A stretch of 64,000 bases of DNA from Litchfieldia sinesaloumensis (GCF_900156865.1 NZ_LT732529.1:2386047-2450046), one strand, 5' to 3'. Shown: positions 46,664 to 56,698, counted from the stretch's first letter. Made by a program: numbers and translations. The notes: generated by a model not told the origin, from the sequence alone.

Positions 46664-47728
46664 ATGAACAAGCAAATTAAATTATTGGTAGCATCATTAG
46701 TTGGAACTACAATCATTTTAGCAGGATGTGGTAATAACCAAGAAGCAGTCTCTGAAAAAAAGGTAGAGGCTCAAACAGCCGGTTCAGAATCAAGTCATGG
46801 GGAAGTAATTGCTCCTCACAAAGACCTTAACCAAGCACCAGTTCCTTTAAAAGTAGAAAGAGTATCTGAAAATGAAGTAAACGTTGAAATGACAGCCCAA
46901 ATTACTGACATCGAAATTGACAAAGGGTACACGTATAAGGCATGGACTTTTAACGGTGAAGCACCAGGACCTGTCGTAATCGTAAATGAAGGTGACACAA
47001 TCAACTTTACCATGAAGAATATGGACCCAGCAATTCCACACAGCATGGACTTTCACGCTGTTCACGCAGCTCCTTCAAAAGATTTTATTGATGTAATGCC
47101 AGATGAAACAGGAACATTCTCATACCCAGCAAATAAACCCGGAGTATTTATGTATCACTGTGGTACTGCACCTGTTCTATCACATATCGCAAACGGGATG
47201 CACGGCACAATCATTGTTAAACCAAAAGATGGGTACCCAACAGATAAAGAGATTGATAGAGAATACCTGATTATCCAAAACGAATGGTATAAATACAACG
47301 ATCTAAATGACATGACAAATGGAGTTCCTAGCCAAGTTGTTTTCTCAACGAAGGCTCTTAAAGATGGCGACTTAAATACAAACGGCGACACTTTCTCTCT
47401 AAAAGAAACTCCATTACTTGCTAAAGTTGGCGACCGTGTACGATTATATGTAAACAATGTTGGACCTAATGAAGTAAGTTCTTTCCACGTGGTAGGTACG
47501 ATATTTGACGATGTTTATATTGATGGCAATCCGGCTAATCACATGGAAGGTTTACAAACAGTAATGCTTCCAGCTAGCGGAGGCGCAGTTGTTGAATTCA
47601 CTGTAGTCAAGGAAGGGACATACTCAATTGTAACTCACCAATTTAACCATGCAACAAAAGGAGCTGTTGCTTACTTAAAGGTAACTGCCGATGGTAAAGA
47701 TGATGGAAGTGCAGTCGGCGGGCATTAA
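46664..47728 (+). CDS. nirK: Copper-containing nitrite reductase NirK (lipoprotein)
   Basis: Reduces nitrite to nitric oxide in denitrification. 354 aa. Lipoprotein signal with lipobox ILAGC (Cys about 22), so the enzyme is tethered outside the membrane. Cupredoxin domain 1: HSMDFHAVHAA (type 1 and type 2 His plus catalytic Asp, about 126-136) and YHCGTAP...HIANGMHG (type 1 Cys, His, Met; type 2 His, about 164-183). Domain 2 carries FHVVGTIFDDVY (catalytic His) and VTHQFNHATKGA (type 2 His). All expected copper and catalytic residues are present. An Fnr-type site precedes it. No nor, nos or nar genes are adjacent. Confidence 0.95.
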   Translation: MNKQIKLLVASLVGTTIILAGCGNNQEAVSEKKVEAQTAGSESSHGEVIAPHKDLNQAPVPLKVERVSENEVNVEMTAQITDIEIDKGYTYKAWTFNGEAPGPVVIVNEGDTINFTMKNMDPAIPHSMDFHAVHAAPSKDFIDVMPDETGTFSYPANKPGVFMYHCGTAPVLSHIANGMHGTIIVKPKDGYPTDKEIDREYLIIQNEWYKYNDLNDMTNGVPSQVVFSTKALKDGDLNTNGDTFSLKETPLLAKVGDRVRLYVNNVGPNEVSSFHVVGTIFDDVYIDGNPANHMEGLQTVMLPASGGAVVEFTVVKEGTYSIVTHQFNHATKGAVAYLKVTADGKDDGSAVGGH

Positions 47729-47779
47729 AAATAAAACCTACAATAAAGAGCAGATTCCTTATTAAACGAGGTGATCAGT

Positions 47780-47902
47780 ATGAGGAGAAAAGGACTACTC
47801 TTTCTCCTCTTCTTTTTGTTATTGGGACAATCATGCAATAGCCTCGAGGATATCTTTCTATTACTTCATGAACAAAATGTAAAACTACCGGTTTCAATCT
47901 GA
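47780..47902 (+). CDS. Small secreted or lipoprotein-like peptide (40 aa)
   Basis: MRRKGLLFLLFFLLLGQSC then a 21-residue tail ending PVSI. Basic start, strong hydrophobic core and a Cys at residue 19 resemble a signal peptide or degenerate lipobox (GQSC is not canonical). GAGGTGAT lies 6-13 nt before the ATG. 51 nt after nirK and before the terminator, so probably cotranscribed. It could be a real microprotein or a chance ORF. Confidence 0.4.
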   Translation: MRRKGLLFLLFFLLLGQSCNSLEDIFLLLHEQNVKLPVSI

Positions 47903-47917
47903 TTCCGGTAGTTTTTT
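47881..47917. terminator. Bidirectional terminator after the nirK unit
   Basis: AAAACTACCGG (47881-47891) pairs with CCGGTAGTTTT (47904-47915 region), followed by T's. It also serves the convergent dehydrogenase gene. Confidence 0.82.
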
Positions 47918-47922
47918 AGATT

Positions 47923-48699
47923 CTATTGAGCCGTATAGCCCCCATCAATTACACAAGCCTGACCTGTTATGCCTTTTGCGTGTTTACTTGCTAAAAATAA
48001 TACATAATTTGAGATTTCCTCTACCTCTAATAGACGTTTTTGCGGTACAAGGGGGTATATAACCTCCTCTAAAACTTTCTCTACCTCTACACTTCGTGTC
48101 TTAGCTAAATCAACCATCTGGTTTCTTACGAGTGGTGTATCAACATACCCAGGACATACAGCATTAACTGTAATTCCAAACTCTGCCCCTTCTAATGCCG
48201 CAACCTTCGTTAATCCTATAACACCATGCTTTGCACTATTATAGGCAGCCTTACCTGCAAATCCAATTAATCCATTAATCGAAGCCATGTTAATAATTCT
48301 TCCAAATTTCTGCTGTTTCATAATCGGAAAAACATGCCTAGTTGCAACGAATGGTGCAGTTAACATAACGGATAATAGTAGTTCGAATTTTTCCTTTGGA
48401 AATTCTTCTATTGGTGAAACATGCTGTAACCCTGCATTATTGATCAAGGAATCGATCCTTCCATACCTTGTAAATGTTTCATTGATGACTTCAATGATTT
48501 CTGCTTCACTAGTTACATTACATTTCAATCCTAGTGCCTCAAACCCCAACTGCTGAAGCTTTAGTGCAGAACTTTTCACTGCCGATTCGTCCAGATCTGT
48601 CAACACAACCCGTGCGCCATTTTCCGCAAATGCTTTCCCAATTTCAAATCCAATTCCACGTGCCGCACCAGTAATTAAAACAACCTGATTTCTAACCAT
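47923..48699 (-). CDS. 3-hydroxybutyrate dehydrogenase (SDR family)
   Basis: 258-aa NAD-dependent short-chain dehydrogenase. TGAARGIG cofactor loop (about 10-17), NNAGLQHVSPIEEFP (about 89-103; the QHV..IE.FP extension is typical of D-3-hydroxybutyrate dehydrogenases), Ser in MASINGL (about 142) and YNSAKHG (Tyr/Lys about 155-159), and C-terminal LASKHAKGITGQACVIDGGYTAQ. It would oxidise 3-hydroxybutyrate to acetoacetate. It lies 9 nt downstream of the GntP permease gene in one operon with a sigma-54 promoter. Confidence 0.88.
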   Translation of the reverse strand: MVRNQVVLITGAARGIGFEIGKAFAENGARVVLTDLDESAVKSSALKLQQLGFEALGLKCNVTSEAEIIEVINETFTRYGRIDSLINNAGLQHVSPIEEFPKEKFELLLSVMLTAPFVATRHVFPIMKQQKFGRIINMASINGLIGFAGKAAYNSAKHGVIGLTKVAALEGAEFGITVNAVCPGYVDTPLVRNQMVDLAKTRSVEVEKVLEEVIYPLVPQKRLLEVEEISNYVLFLASKHAKGITGQACVIDGGYTAQ

Positions 48700-48708
48700 G
48701 ATGTCCTC

Positions 48709-50028
48709 CTAAATCCCTAGACCTAAAGAGAATAATACAATCGCTATCGCTAAACCTATTAATGGAACAATTACAGTAACCGCTCCCACTGCTCCATATG
48801 CATCCTTGTGTGATTCTCCACAAATTGAACGAACTGTTGTTACAACATATCCATTATGCGGAAGAGAATCTAACGCACCTGATGAAATGGCGACAACCCT
48901 ATGAAGCGCTTCAGTATTAACCCCCGCTTCAACATAATGAGGAGCTATCAATGGAAGTGCAATTACCTGCCCCCCAGAAGCTGATCCTGTCATACCTGCA
49001 ATAACGCTAACTGCAATGGCACCACCAATTAAAGGACTCCCAGGAATACTTGTCATGGCATCAACTGCTACCTGAAATGCCGGAACTGCTTTTGCAACTC
49101 CCCCAAAACCTACAACCGCAGCGGTATTCCCAATTGCAATTAACGCTCCAAGCGTTCCTTCTGATAGTGCTTTTCCTATTGACTTAAAATATTTACGATT
49201 CAAAATATACGTTGCAAGAACCCCGCCCAATAAAGCGATAATCAGAGCCGATTGCGCGAGCTCTTTATGAAAGATAAAAGATAGGATAAGTACAACAACT
49301 AATGGGATTAGCCCTGTAATTGGATGTGGTAGTTGTTTATTTTCTGCCACAGGGTCATTATCTCTTGAAACGAAGGTTTCTCCGTTAGCAACAGCCTTTG
49401 TAATCATCCGTTTTAACCACCAATAGCCGAAAATCATCATGAACACTGCGACTATTAAACTTACCTCCCAGCCAGCATATGGTGAGGTCTTTAAATAATC
49501 AATCGGAATCCAGTTTTGAATTTCTGGAGACCCTGCAGATGTCATCGTGAACGTTACCGAACCGAATGCTAATGTAGCTGGGATAAATCTTCGTGGTAAA
49601 TTTGCTTCTTTAAATAGACTTATGGCCATTGGATAAACCGAAAATGCAACAACGAAAAGACTTACACCGCCATATGTTAACACGGCACAGGCAAGGACAA
49701 TTGCAAAGATTGCATATTTCATTCCTAATTTATCAACTATCCATTTAGAAACGCTGTCAGCAGCACCACTATCTTCCATCACTTTTCCAAAAATGGCTCC
49801 TAAAAGGAACATCAAATACCAAGACGTAACAAAACTTGAAAAACCACTCATATAGTTGCCAACAAAGTTTGCTTCTCCCTCACCAGCTAACTGCGGAAAC
49901 AATGGTAGACCGCTAAAAACAGCCACGAACAGGGCACATAACGGTCCGGCAATTAATAAGTTCATGCCTCTCATCGTAAATACAATTAGAAGCACTAAGC
50001 CGCCTATCAACCCAATCATACTAAGCAT
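48709..50028 (-). CDS. GntP-family permease, probably for 3-hydroxybutyrate
   Basis: 439 aa with about 12 membrane helices. GntP-type features include the Gly-rich opening, GGVSLFVVAFSVYPMA (about 119-134) and SSGALDSLPHNGYVVTTVRSICGESHKDAYGA (about 382-413). The family moves gluconate and hydroxy acids by proton symport. Clustering with 3-hydroxybutyrate dehydrogenase and its sigma-54 activator makes 3-hydroxybutyrate the likely substrate. ATG 50028 follows AAGGGGG by 7 nt. Confidence 0.87.
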   Translation of the reverse strand: MLSMIGLIGGLVLLIVFTMRGMNLLIAGPLCALFVAVFSGLPLFPQLAGEGEANFVGNYMSGFSSFVTSWYLMFLLGAIFGKVMEDSGAADSVSKWIVDKLGMKYAIFAIVLACAVLTYGGVSLFVVAFSVYPMAISLFKEANLPRRFIPATLAFGSVTFTMTSAGSPEIQNWIPIDYLKTSPYAGWEVSLIVAVFMMIFGYWWLKRMITKAVANGETFVSRDNDPVAENKQLPHPITGLIPLVVVLILSFIFHKELAQSALIIALLGGVLATYILNRKYFKSIGKALSEGTLGALIAIGNTAAVVGFGGVAKAVPAFQVAVDAMTSIPGSPLIGGAIAVSVIAGMTGSASGGQVIALPLIAPHYVEAGVNTEALHRVVAISSGALDSLPHNGYVVTTVRSICGESHKDAYGAVGAVTVIVPLIGLAIAIVLFSLGLGI

Positions 50029-50122
50029 CTTTCATCCCCCTTACTCAAATTAAGTTGTGATTATTTCCTCAATAGTAAGAAAAAAATCTTAGACCTCCCT
50101 TTTATGTACTCAGTATTACTTA

Positions 50123-50139
50123 ATGCAAGTACCGTGCCA
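50123..50139 (-). promoter_or_regulatory. Sigma-54 (-24/-12) promoter of the hydroxybutyrate operon
   Basis: On the minus strand TGGCAC (50139-50134), a 5-bp spacer, and TTGCAT (50128-50123) match the consensus TGGCAC-N5-TTGCW exactly. The start is expected near 50112, leaving about an 84-nt leader before the permease ATG. Confidence 0.88.
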
Positions 50140-50191
50140 AAATGAAGAAGGTCATAAAATCGCCACATTTACAGTTTTTAACTATCCTATC

Positions 50192-50209
50192 ATTCCAGAT
50201 TTCCGGAAT
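50192..50209. promoter_or_regulatory. Upstream activator site 1 (palindrome)
   Basis: ATTCCAGATTTCCGGAAT, an imperfect 18-bp palindrome centred at about -88 relative to the predicted start. Shares ATTCC and TCCGGAAT with sites 2 and 3. Confidence 0.65.
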
Positions 50210-50258
50210 AGTAGTTTAATATTTATGTAAAATGCAGGGTAACTGGGACAAAAAAAGG

Positions 50259-50276
50259 ATTCCAGGTATCCGGAAT
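50259..50276. promoter_or_regulatory. Upstream activator site 2 (palindrome)
   Basis: ATTCCAGGTATCCGGAAT, the same palindrome, centred near -155 and 67 bp from site 1. Confidence 0.65.
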
Positions 50277-50279
50277 TTA

Positions 50280-50297
50280 ATTCCGAATTTCCGGAAT
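50280..50297. promoter_or_regulatory. Upstream activator site 3 (palindrome)
   Basis: ATTCCGAATTTCCGGAAT, the same palindrome, centred 21 bp (two helical turns) from site 2 and directly abutting the stop codon of the activator gene. Confidence 0.65.
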
Positions 50298-51671
50298 CTA
50301 TGATTCTATATTTAACTTTTTAAGTTTTTCATACATAGTAGATTTACTTATACCAAGTGCCTTCGCAGCTAATTGCTTATCGTTCTTATACTTTTGTAAC
50401 GTCTTCTCGAGAACCCTTTTTTCAGTGTCCTCTAGAATTTCTTTTAAGGGTTTTTGGCCGATTAGTAATTTTGGATCATCAACTAGATACTCCGGCAACG
50501 ATCCAATCTCTATCTTTTCTCCGCTTGAAAGATGGATAGCAGCTTCGATTACATTTTCAAGCTCACGCAGGTTTCCAGGCCACCGATGTTGGTTGAAAAT
50601 ATTCATTACTTCAGCATCAATCGATAATATTCTTTTCCCCGTTCGTTTAGAAACTTTTTCTATAAAAAACTTTGTTAGTGGACCAATATCATCCGGCCTT
50701 TCACGAAGGGGTGGAATCGTAAATGGAATCACATTAATTCTATAAAATAAATCTTCACGAAATCTTCCTTCTTCAATCATCTGCTCTAGAGGTCGGTTTG
50801 TTGCTGCAATTACTCGAACATCTACAGGGATAGGTGTTAGTGCTCCAACTGGCTCAACTTCTTTCTCTTGAAGTACTCGCAAAAGCTTAATCTGCATATG
50901 AAGTGGCATATCGCCCACTTCGTCTAAAAAAATAGTTCCACCGTGTGCAAGTACAAATTTCCCTTTTTTCCCACCCTTTTTCGCTCCTGTAAATGCCCCT
51001 TCTTCATAACCAAATAACTCCGATTCTAACAAGTGCTCGGGAATTGCTCCACAATTAACTTTTATAAAAGGATTTTGACTCCTTGGACTTAATTGGTGAA
51101 TACTATGGGCGAACAACTCCTTACCTGTTCCACTTTCACCACGAATCAATACAGAAATGTCGCCTGATGCAATATTTTTAACTTTCTCCTTTAATTCTAG
51201 TACCTGTTTTGAACTTGTTTTTATGTCATTAAGCGTGTATTTAGCTCCATTATTTTCCTGCCAATCATCAATATACGTTTGTAGCTCCGACATTAAGCTT
51301 TTGATATGACTATTCATCTTATTTAATGCCTTTGTATCTTTAAAAATAACTGCTCCAACAGCTCCTACGATTCTATGGTCTGAGTAAATTGGAATTCGAT
51401 TAGCTATCATATAGTTTCCTTTAATATAATGTGGACTTCCGATTTCCTTTTCACCGGTCTGAACAACAATATGCATCCTTGTATTTTCGATTACCTCTGT
51501 CACATGTGTACCAATCACAGCCTCTCGATTGACTTCAAGAAAATCACAATAATTTTTATTCATATACATTATTTTCCCTTGATAATCAACTACAACAATC
51601 CATTCGTAAGCGGTATCAATAATTGTTTGAAGTATTTTGTTTTTAAACTCTAAATCTTCGTGATTAAGCAT
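50298..51671 (-). CDS. Sigma-54-dependent activator (HbcR-like), PAS-AAA-Fis
   Basis: 457-aa enhancer-binding protein. N-terminal PAS domain (about 10-115), a coiled linker, a sigma-54 AAA+ domain (about 148-375) with Walker [13 protein letters not shown], the sigma-54 contact loop GAFTGA ([12 protein letters not shown]), Walker [15 protein letters not shown] and arginine-finger region [14 protein letters not shown], then a C-terminal Fis-type HTH (about 415-457, [22 protein letters not shown]). Its neighbour operon has a -24/-12 promoter and three palindromic sites. An analogous activator, HbcR, governs 3-hydroxybutyrate catabolism in B. thuringiensis as I recall. The PAS ligand is unknown. 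Confidence 0.9.
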   Translation of the reverse strand: MLNHEDLEFKNKILQTIIDTAYEWIVVVDYQGKIMYMNKNYCDFLEVNREAVIGTHVTEVIENTRMHIVVQTGEKEIGSPHYIKGNYMIANRIPIYSDHRIVGAVGAVIFKDTKALNKMNSHIKSLMSELQTYIDDWQENNGAKYTLNDIKTSSKQVLELKEKVKNIASGDISVLIRGESGTGKELFAHSIHQLSPRSQNPFIKVNCGAIPEHLLESELFGYEEGAFTGAKKGGKKGKFVLAHGGTIFLDEVGDMPLHMQIKLLRVLQEKEVEPVGALTPIPVDVRVIAATNRPLEQMIEEGRFREDLFYRINVIPFTIPPLRERPDDIGPLTKFFIEKVSKRTGKRILSIDAEVMNIFNQHRWPGNLRELENVIEAAIHLSSGEKIEIGSLPEYLVDDPKLLIGQKPLKEILEDTEKRVLEKTLQKYKNDKQLAAKALGISKSTMYEKLKKLNIES

Positions 51672-51748
51672 AGGAACCCCACCCTCTAATAATCCCCTAT
51701 ATATCTTTCATCATAACATCCAAATAAGTACTCATTAAAGAGGATAAA

Positions 51749-51780
51749 AAAAGACTTGATACAAACTTCAGTATCAAGCC
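51749..51780 (-). terminator. Terminator of the MFS gene
   Basis: CTTGATAC (51755-51762) pairs with GTATCAAG (51771-51778). A TTTTTTT run follows in the minus direction. Confidence 0.82.
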
Positions 51781-51788
51781 TTCAGGTG

Positions 51789-52973
51789 TTATGCACTTAG
51801 AACTACATTGCTTTTTTCTTTAACCTTTTTATCATATAACAGGGTTGTAACAATAGATACGATTAATAATAGCGCCAATATCGTAAATAACATGCTCATC
51901 CCCCATAGATCTACAAGCATCCCGCCAAGGACAGGGCCAATCATCCGTCCACCAGTCGCTGTGCTATTTACAATTCCTTGGTAGAAGCCTTCCCGACCTT
52001 TAGGTGCGAGGTCATTTGCAATTGTTGGTACAGCTGGCCAAACAAACATTTCACCAACTGTTAAAATAATCATTGCTACTAAAAACCCACTAAACGAGCT
52101 TGCTGTTGAAACAATTAAAAAGGAACAAATGAAAATGAGAATTCCAATTATGATTTGTTTTTTTAATGATTTTGCAATGAATTTAATCGCCAGGCTGAGC
52201 AACGGTTGCCCCAGAACAATTAATCCACCATTTATCGTCCACAGTAAGCTATACTGCCTTAATGTGATTCCAATATCCTGGGTATAACTTGAAATGGTTG
52301 CTTGCCACTGAACATATGCAACCCAACATAACGCATAACCTATACAAAGGATAAGCAAGGCTTTTAGTTTTGAATGGTTTTTCACCATTTTCGACTGTTC
52401 GACTAGGCTCGATTGTGGCCCCTTTTCTGCATGAATTCCGCGATAACCAAACACTGCTACTACGAAAAATAGTGCATACATGATTGTATTCGCCATGAAA
52501 ATATAATCAAATGAATACGATGCAACAAATCCTCCAAGCCCTGACCCTACTGCAACACCAAGGTTTTGTGCAATATATACAGCATTAAATGACCTTCTTC
52601 CACCTTCCGGCCAAACAGCTCCTGCCATCGCAAACATCGCTGGAAACACCATTCCTGAGCCAAGTCCAATAACAGTTAGGAAGATCACATAATGTGGCCA
52701 ACCATGGTAAAACGTTAGGCCTGTAAGTGCCACTAAGGAAATTAATATGCCTGTCAAAATGGATTTGTAACCACCAATTTTATCAAATAATACGCCACCC
52801 ACTAAATTTCCAATTACGGTAGCACCCGCATTAACCATCAGGACCAAACCAGCTACAGATAGCGATTTTCCTAAATGACCATGAATGTAAATAGCATTTA
52901 ATGGCCATAAAAACGAGGATCCAGTCACATTAATGACCATCCCAATAATAATCATCCAAAGTGCTCTCGGCAT
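51789..52973 (-). CDS. Major facilitator superfamily transporter
   Basis: 394 aa with 12 predicted helices. The MFS motif between TM2 and TM3 reads GGVLFDKIGGYKSI (about 59-72), and a second occurs in GGMLVDLWG after TM10. Helix 5 has a GSGLGGFVAS stretch. Drug/metabolite efflux is plausible but the substrate cannot be read from sequence. AAGGAGGTG precedes the ATG. Single gene with its own terminator; its link with the hydroxybutyrate operon is only positional. Confidence 0.85.
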   Translation of the reverse strand: MPRALWMIIIGMVINVTGSSFLWPLNAIYIHGHLGKSLSVAGLVLMVNAGATVIGNLVGGVLFDKIGGYKSILTGILISLVALTGLTFYHGWPHYVIFLTVIGLGSGMVFPAMFAMAGAVWPEGGRRSFNAVYIAQNLGVAVGSGLGGFVASYSFDYIFMANTIMYALFFVVAVFGYRGIHAEKGPQSSLVEQSKMVKNHSKLKALLILCIGYALCWVAYVQWQATISSYTQDIGITLRQYSLLWTINGGLIVLGQPLLSLAIKFIAKSLKKQIIIGILIFICSFLIVSTASSFSGFLVAMIILTVGEMFVWPAVPTIANDLAPKGREGFYQGIVNSTATGGRMIGPVLGGMLVDLWGMSMLFTILALLLIVSIVTTLLYDKKVKEKSNVVLSA

Positions 52974-53084
52974 ACGGGCACCTCCTTCTTACTACTTTTT
53001 CATTCGCATACCAAAATTATTTTATTCCTTTCAACCCCTATATTCAATTTAAAAAAGTATTCCGTAAAATAAGACATATATGTG

Positions 53085-53298
53085 AATGGAGTCGAGCTCA
53101 TACACGAGAGCTAGATCAACTTGTATATATCACTAGACCTAGCTCTCGTTACATGCTTGGGCGTTTTGAGAGCGAGCGTGTAACGCTAGAGCAGATCACC
53201 GCCACAGGCTTAGGCTTTTTGAGTACTAGCAGTATGCTAGCCGCAACAATTAGACTCAAAAAAACCGACAAGCGGAGTGCGCTTGTCGATTCGACGGA
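53085..53298. repeat. Intergenic region of nested inverted repeats
   Basis: Successive inverted pairs: ACGAGAGCTAG (53104-53114)/CTAGCTCTCGT (53139-53149); CGTTACA/TGTAACG (about 53147-53153 and 53178-53185); TTTTTGAGT/ACTCAAAAA (about 53216-53224 and 53254-53262) enclosing CTAGC-AGTAT-GCTAG; and CGACAAGC/GCTTGTCG (about 53266-53288). The long ORF here (52961-53347) has no plausible protein character. It may be a decayed mobile repeat or structured RNA. The last hairpin may also terminate the 53299 gene. Confidence 0.55.
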
Positions 53299-53460
53299 TT
53301 ATTCAGGGCGTTGTTTTGATTTGACTGGTTGCCCTTTTTTAAGGTAGTTTTGCTTTGATTTTTTTACAGGATCAACGTCCTGGCCAAATTCCACATCATT
53401 GCTGTTAACACCATTTTTTGTTTTTTGTTCAGGATTATTTTGCTTTGAGCGTTTTTTCAT
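53299..53460 (-). CDS. Small basic protein (53 aa), SASP-like
   Basis: MKKRSKQNNPEQKTKNGVNS, then NDVEFGQDVDPVKKSKQNYL and a Lys-rich end (53 aa, about 28% Lys/Arg). The EFGxxxDxxxVK segment faintly recalls the repeat of gamma-type small acid-soluble spore proteins (EFASETDAQQVR), but there is only one such unit. AGGGGATGAG lies about 10 nt before the ATG. It precedes neither ytzC nor another gene in an obvious operon. I call it a real gene because of frame, ribosome site and composition; function unknown. Confidence 0.6.
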   Translation of the reverse strand: MKKRSKQNNPEQKTKNGVNSNDVEFGQDVDPVKKSKQNYLKKGQPVKSKQRPE

Positions 53461-53473
53461 TTTTTCTCATCCC

Positions 53474-53758
53474 CTACATCTTATACTCTTGAATGACATT
53501 CACGTCTAACGTCATATCATTTTGGAGTTGCTGTAATTGAAGTCGCATACGATGCAATTGTTCACGTTGTTGGTCGTTACAGCTCTGAGCCAACTTTGCT
53601 AATTCGTTAGTTACTTCCTCCAGTTGCATTTGAGCATCTGTGTATTCGGTTGTATTATAATGCTCCTGTCTTCTTGCTGTAGTAATTTGCTCTTGAGCAT
53701 TTCTAATTGAGTCTTCACAGCGTTGTAAAAAGGCCTCTACCGATTGACGAGTAGCCAT
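53474..53758 (-). CDS. ytzC: YtzC, DUF2524 family protein
   Basis: 94 aa, highly helical and coiled-coil-like, matching B. subtilis YtzC (MATRQSV at the start, QEHYN..EY.DAQMQLE in the middle, SCNDQQREQLHRMRLQLQQLQNDM near the end). Function unknown. The start at 53758 follows TAGGAGGGGGAAGA. The 11-residue upstream extension runs through this ribosome site and is rejected. Only 13 nt separate it from the next gene on the same strand. Confidence 0.88.
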   Translation of the reverse strand: MATRQSVEAFLQRCEDSIRNAQEQITTARRQEHYNTTEYTDAQMQLEEVTNELAKLAQSCNDQQREQLHRMRLQLQQLQNDMTLDVNVIQEYKM

Positions 53759-53854
53759 TCTTCCCCCTCCTACATTCGAAATGAGAAGCAAAACCCTTCT
53801 CCTTTATAGTGTGTTCATCCTCCCATTCTTTTTTCAAAAAGTTGTTTCCAATTT

Positions 53855-53935
53855 AAAGGCCCACACGAGGTGGGTCACAAAGACGTTGCCTCGCAGAAGT
53901 GGCGTCCTTAGTCTTTGATCTACCAAAATTTCCGT
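53855..53935 (+). other. Possible structured RNA/leader upstream of ytqA
   Basis: CCCAC/GTGGG (about 53861-53875) is followed by a larger hairpin CAAAGAC (53878-53884 region)/GTCTTTG (about 53910-53917), inside which GCC..GGC can also pair. No T run follows, so it is not a terminator. It resembles no riboswitch I can name. The remaining part of the 300-bp gap shows only a weak TTGATA/TTTATT promoter-like pair. Confidence 0.3.
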
Positions 53936-54058
53936 TTGAGTTCCTAAAAGCCCGGTGCTACAATTTATCTTATCAACAATGTCCTTGAAAAAATTGATAG
54001 CAAATACACCAAGGCAGTTTATTAATATGAATTTCTTCTTAGTTAGGAGGGGCGATAG

Positions 54059-55617
<1,559 letters not shown>

Positions 55618-55619
<2 letters not shown>

Positions 55620-56682
55620 ACCCAATCATATGTTGAAATCGACGGTAGGCTCGCCCATTCACATAAAAGAAGAATGAGGTTTTTCCACCGAGTTTTATTA
55701 TTTTTTTCGCAATTTTCATGACATCTCGCTGCGTTCTCACTTTTTCATCTGATAAATAAACACCTAATAGTCCACGGTTAATCAGTCTGTGAAATTTCTC
55801 GTTAGGTAAGCCAGCAGTATGTTTGTCAGCCTCATGAATAAAATGCTGAATGCGATTTACAAGTTCGTTTTCATGAGGATAGTAAAAACAAAAATTCAGG
55901 TCTCCACCTTTACGATCCTCTTCCTGATCAATAAAGTAATCAAGCAGAATATGTAATCCCTGGATATATGGAAAATAGCCATTTCGGACTTTAATAGCAA
56001 TTTCTTCCTCGAATTCTTCATGAAACGCATAAGCAACTAAACAAAAAATACCCAACGTAGACCCTGAGCAGGCTGAGAACTCATACCATTCCATATTTGG
56101 GAGATTGGCTTGATGGTTTTTAAACCATTTCTCTAATCTCGATACACGTTCTTCTACTTTTACATGTTTATGGATTTGCAAATCACAATAGTAACTTGAT
56201 AACTCGTGAAGATAATCTGCTATCTTTTCATAATGTTTAATGTTTTGAAGAACATCCTGACAGGTTGTAACTAGGCTTTCTAAATAGCCGCCATCGTCCT
56301 GTTCATCGCGAAATTGGTAATAATTCTTTGTGGTTTGGCCTGGTTTCAAAGCATCAGGCATCGAATCATGAAGCGAGCGAAAATCATTTGGGTCTAGCGA
56401 CGTACTACGATCACAAAGATTATCTAGATAATCACTTATCGTTTGATACGCCACAATAAAACGAATGCAATCTTTTATATGTCCCCCTGATAATAAGGCT
56501 AAAATCGCCCCACCCTCGCAATGAAACGTTTTCGAATGAATACTCGCCAAAGCTTGCTTACGTAATTCCTCATTTGGAATCGACTCTGCTTTCTTTTTCC
56601 AAACAGCTAGTTCACGATGTACAATCGGAAATACCTCACGATACACTTTCTTCATTAAACTAATGGGTTGTGATGGTACCAT
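55618..56682 (-). CDS. ytpB: Tetraprenyl-beta-curcumene synthase YtpB (DUF2600)
   Basis: 354 aa. Makes the C35 terpene tetraprenyl-beta-curcumene from heptaprenyl diphosphate, precursor of baciterpenol and sesquarterpenes in Bacillus. The family is unrelated in motif to canonical terpene synthases. Conserved here: HCEGGAILALLSGG (about 55-68), YQTISDYLDNLCDRS (Asp-rich, about 79-93), YYCDLQ, and WFKNHQANLPNMEWYEFSACSGSTLGIFCLVAY (about 190-222), then LLDYFIDQEEDRKGGDLNFCFYY (Asp/Glu-rich). The start at 56682 follows GAGGTGAT. The ORF extension to 56730 runs into the repeat element. Confidence 0.9.
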
Positions 56683-56698
56683 TGATATCACCTCTTTA

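Noticed and set aside
52961-53347. 128-codon plus-strand ORF
   Set aside because: It runs through the inverted-repeat cluster, has no ribosome site and overlaps the 53-aa minus-strand gene; composition is not protein-like.
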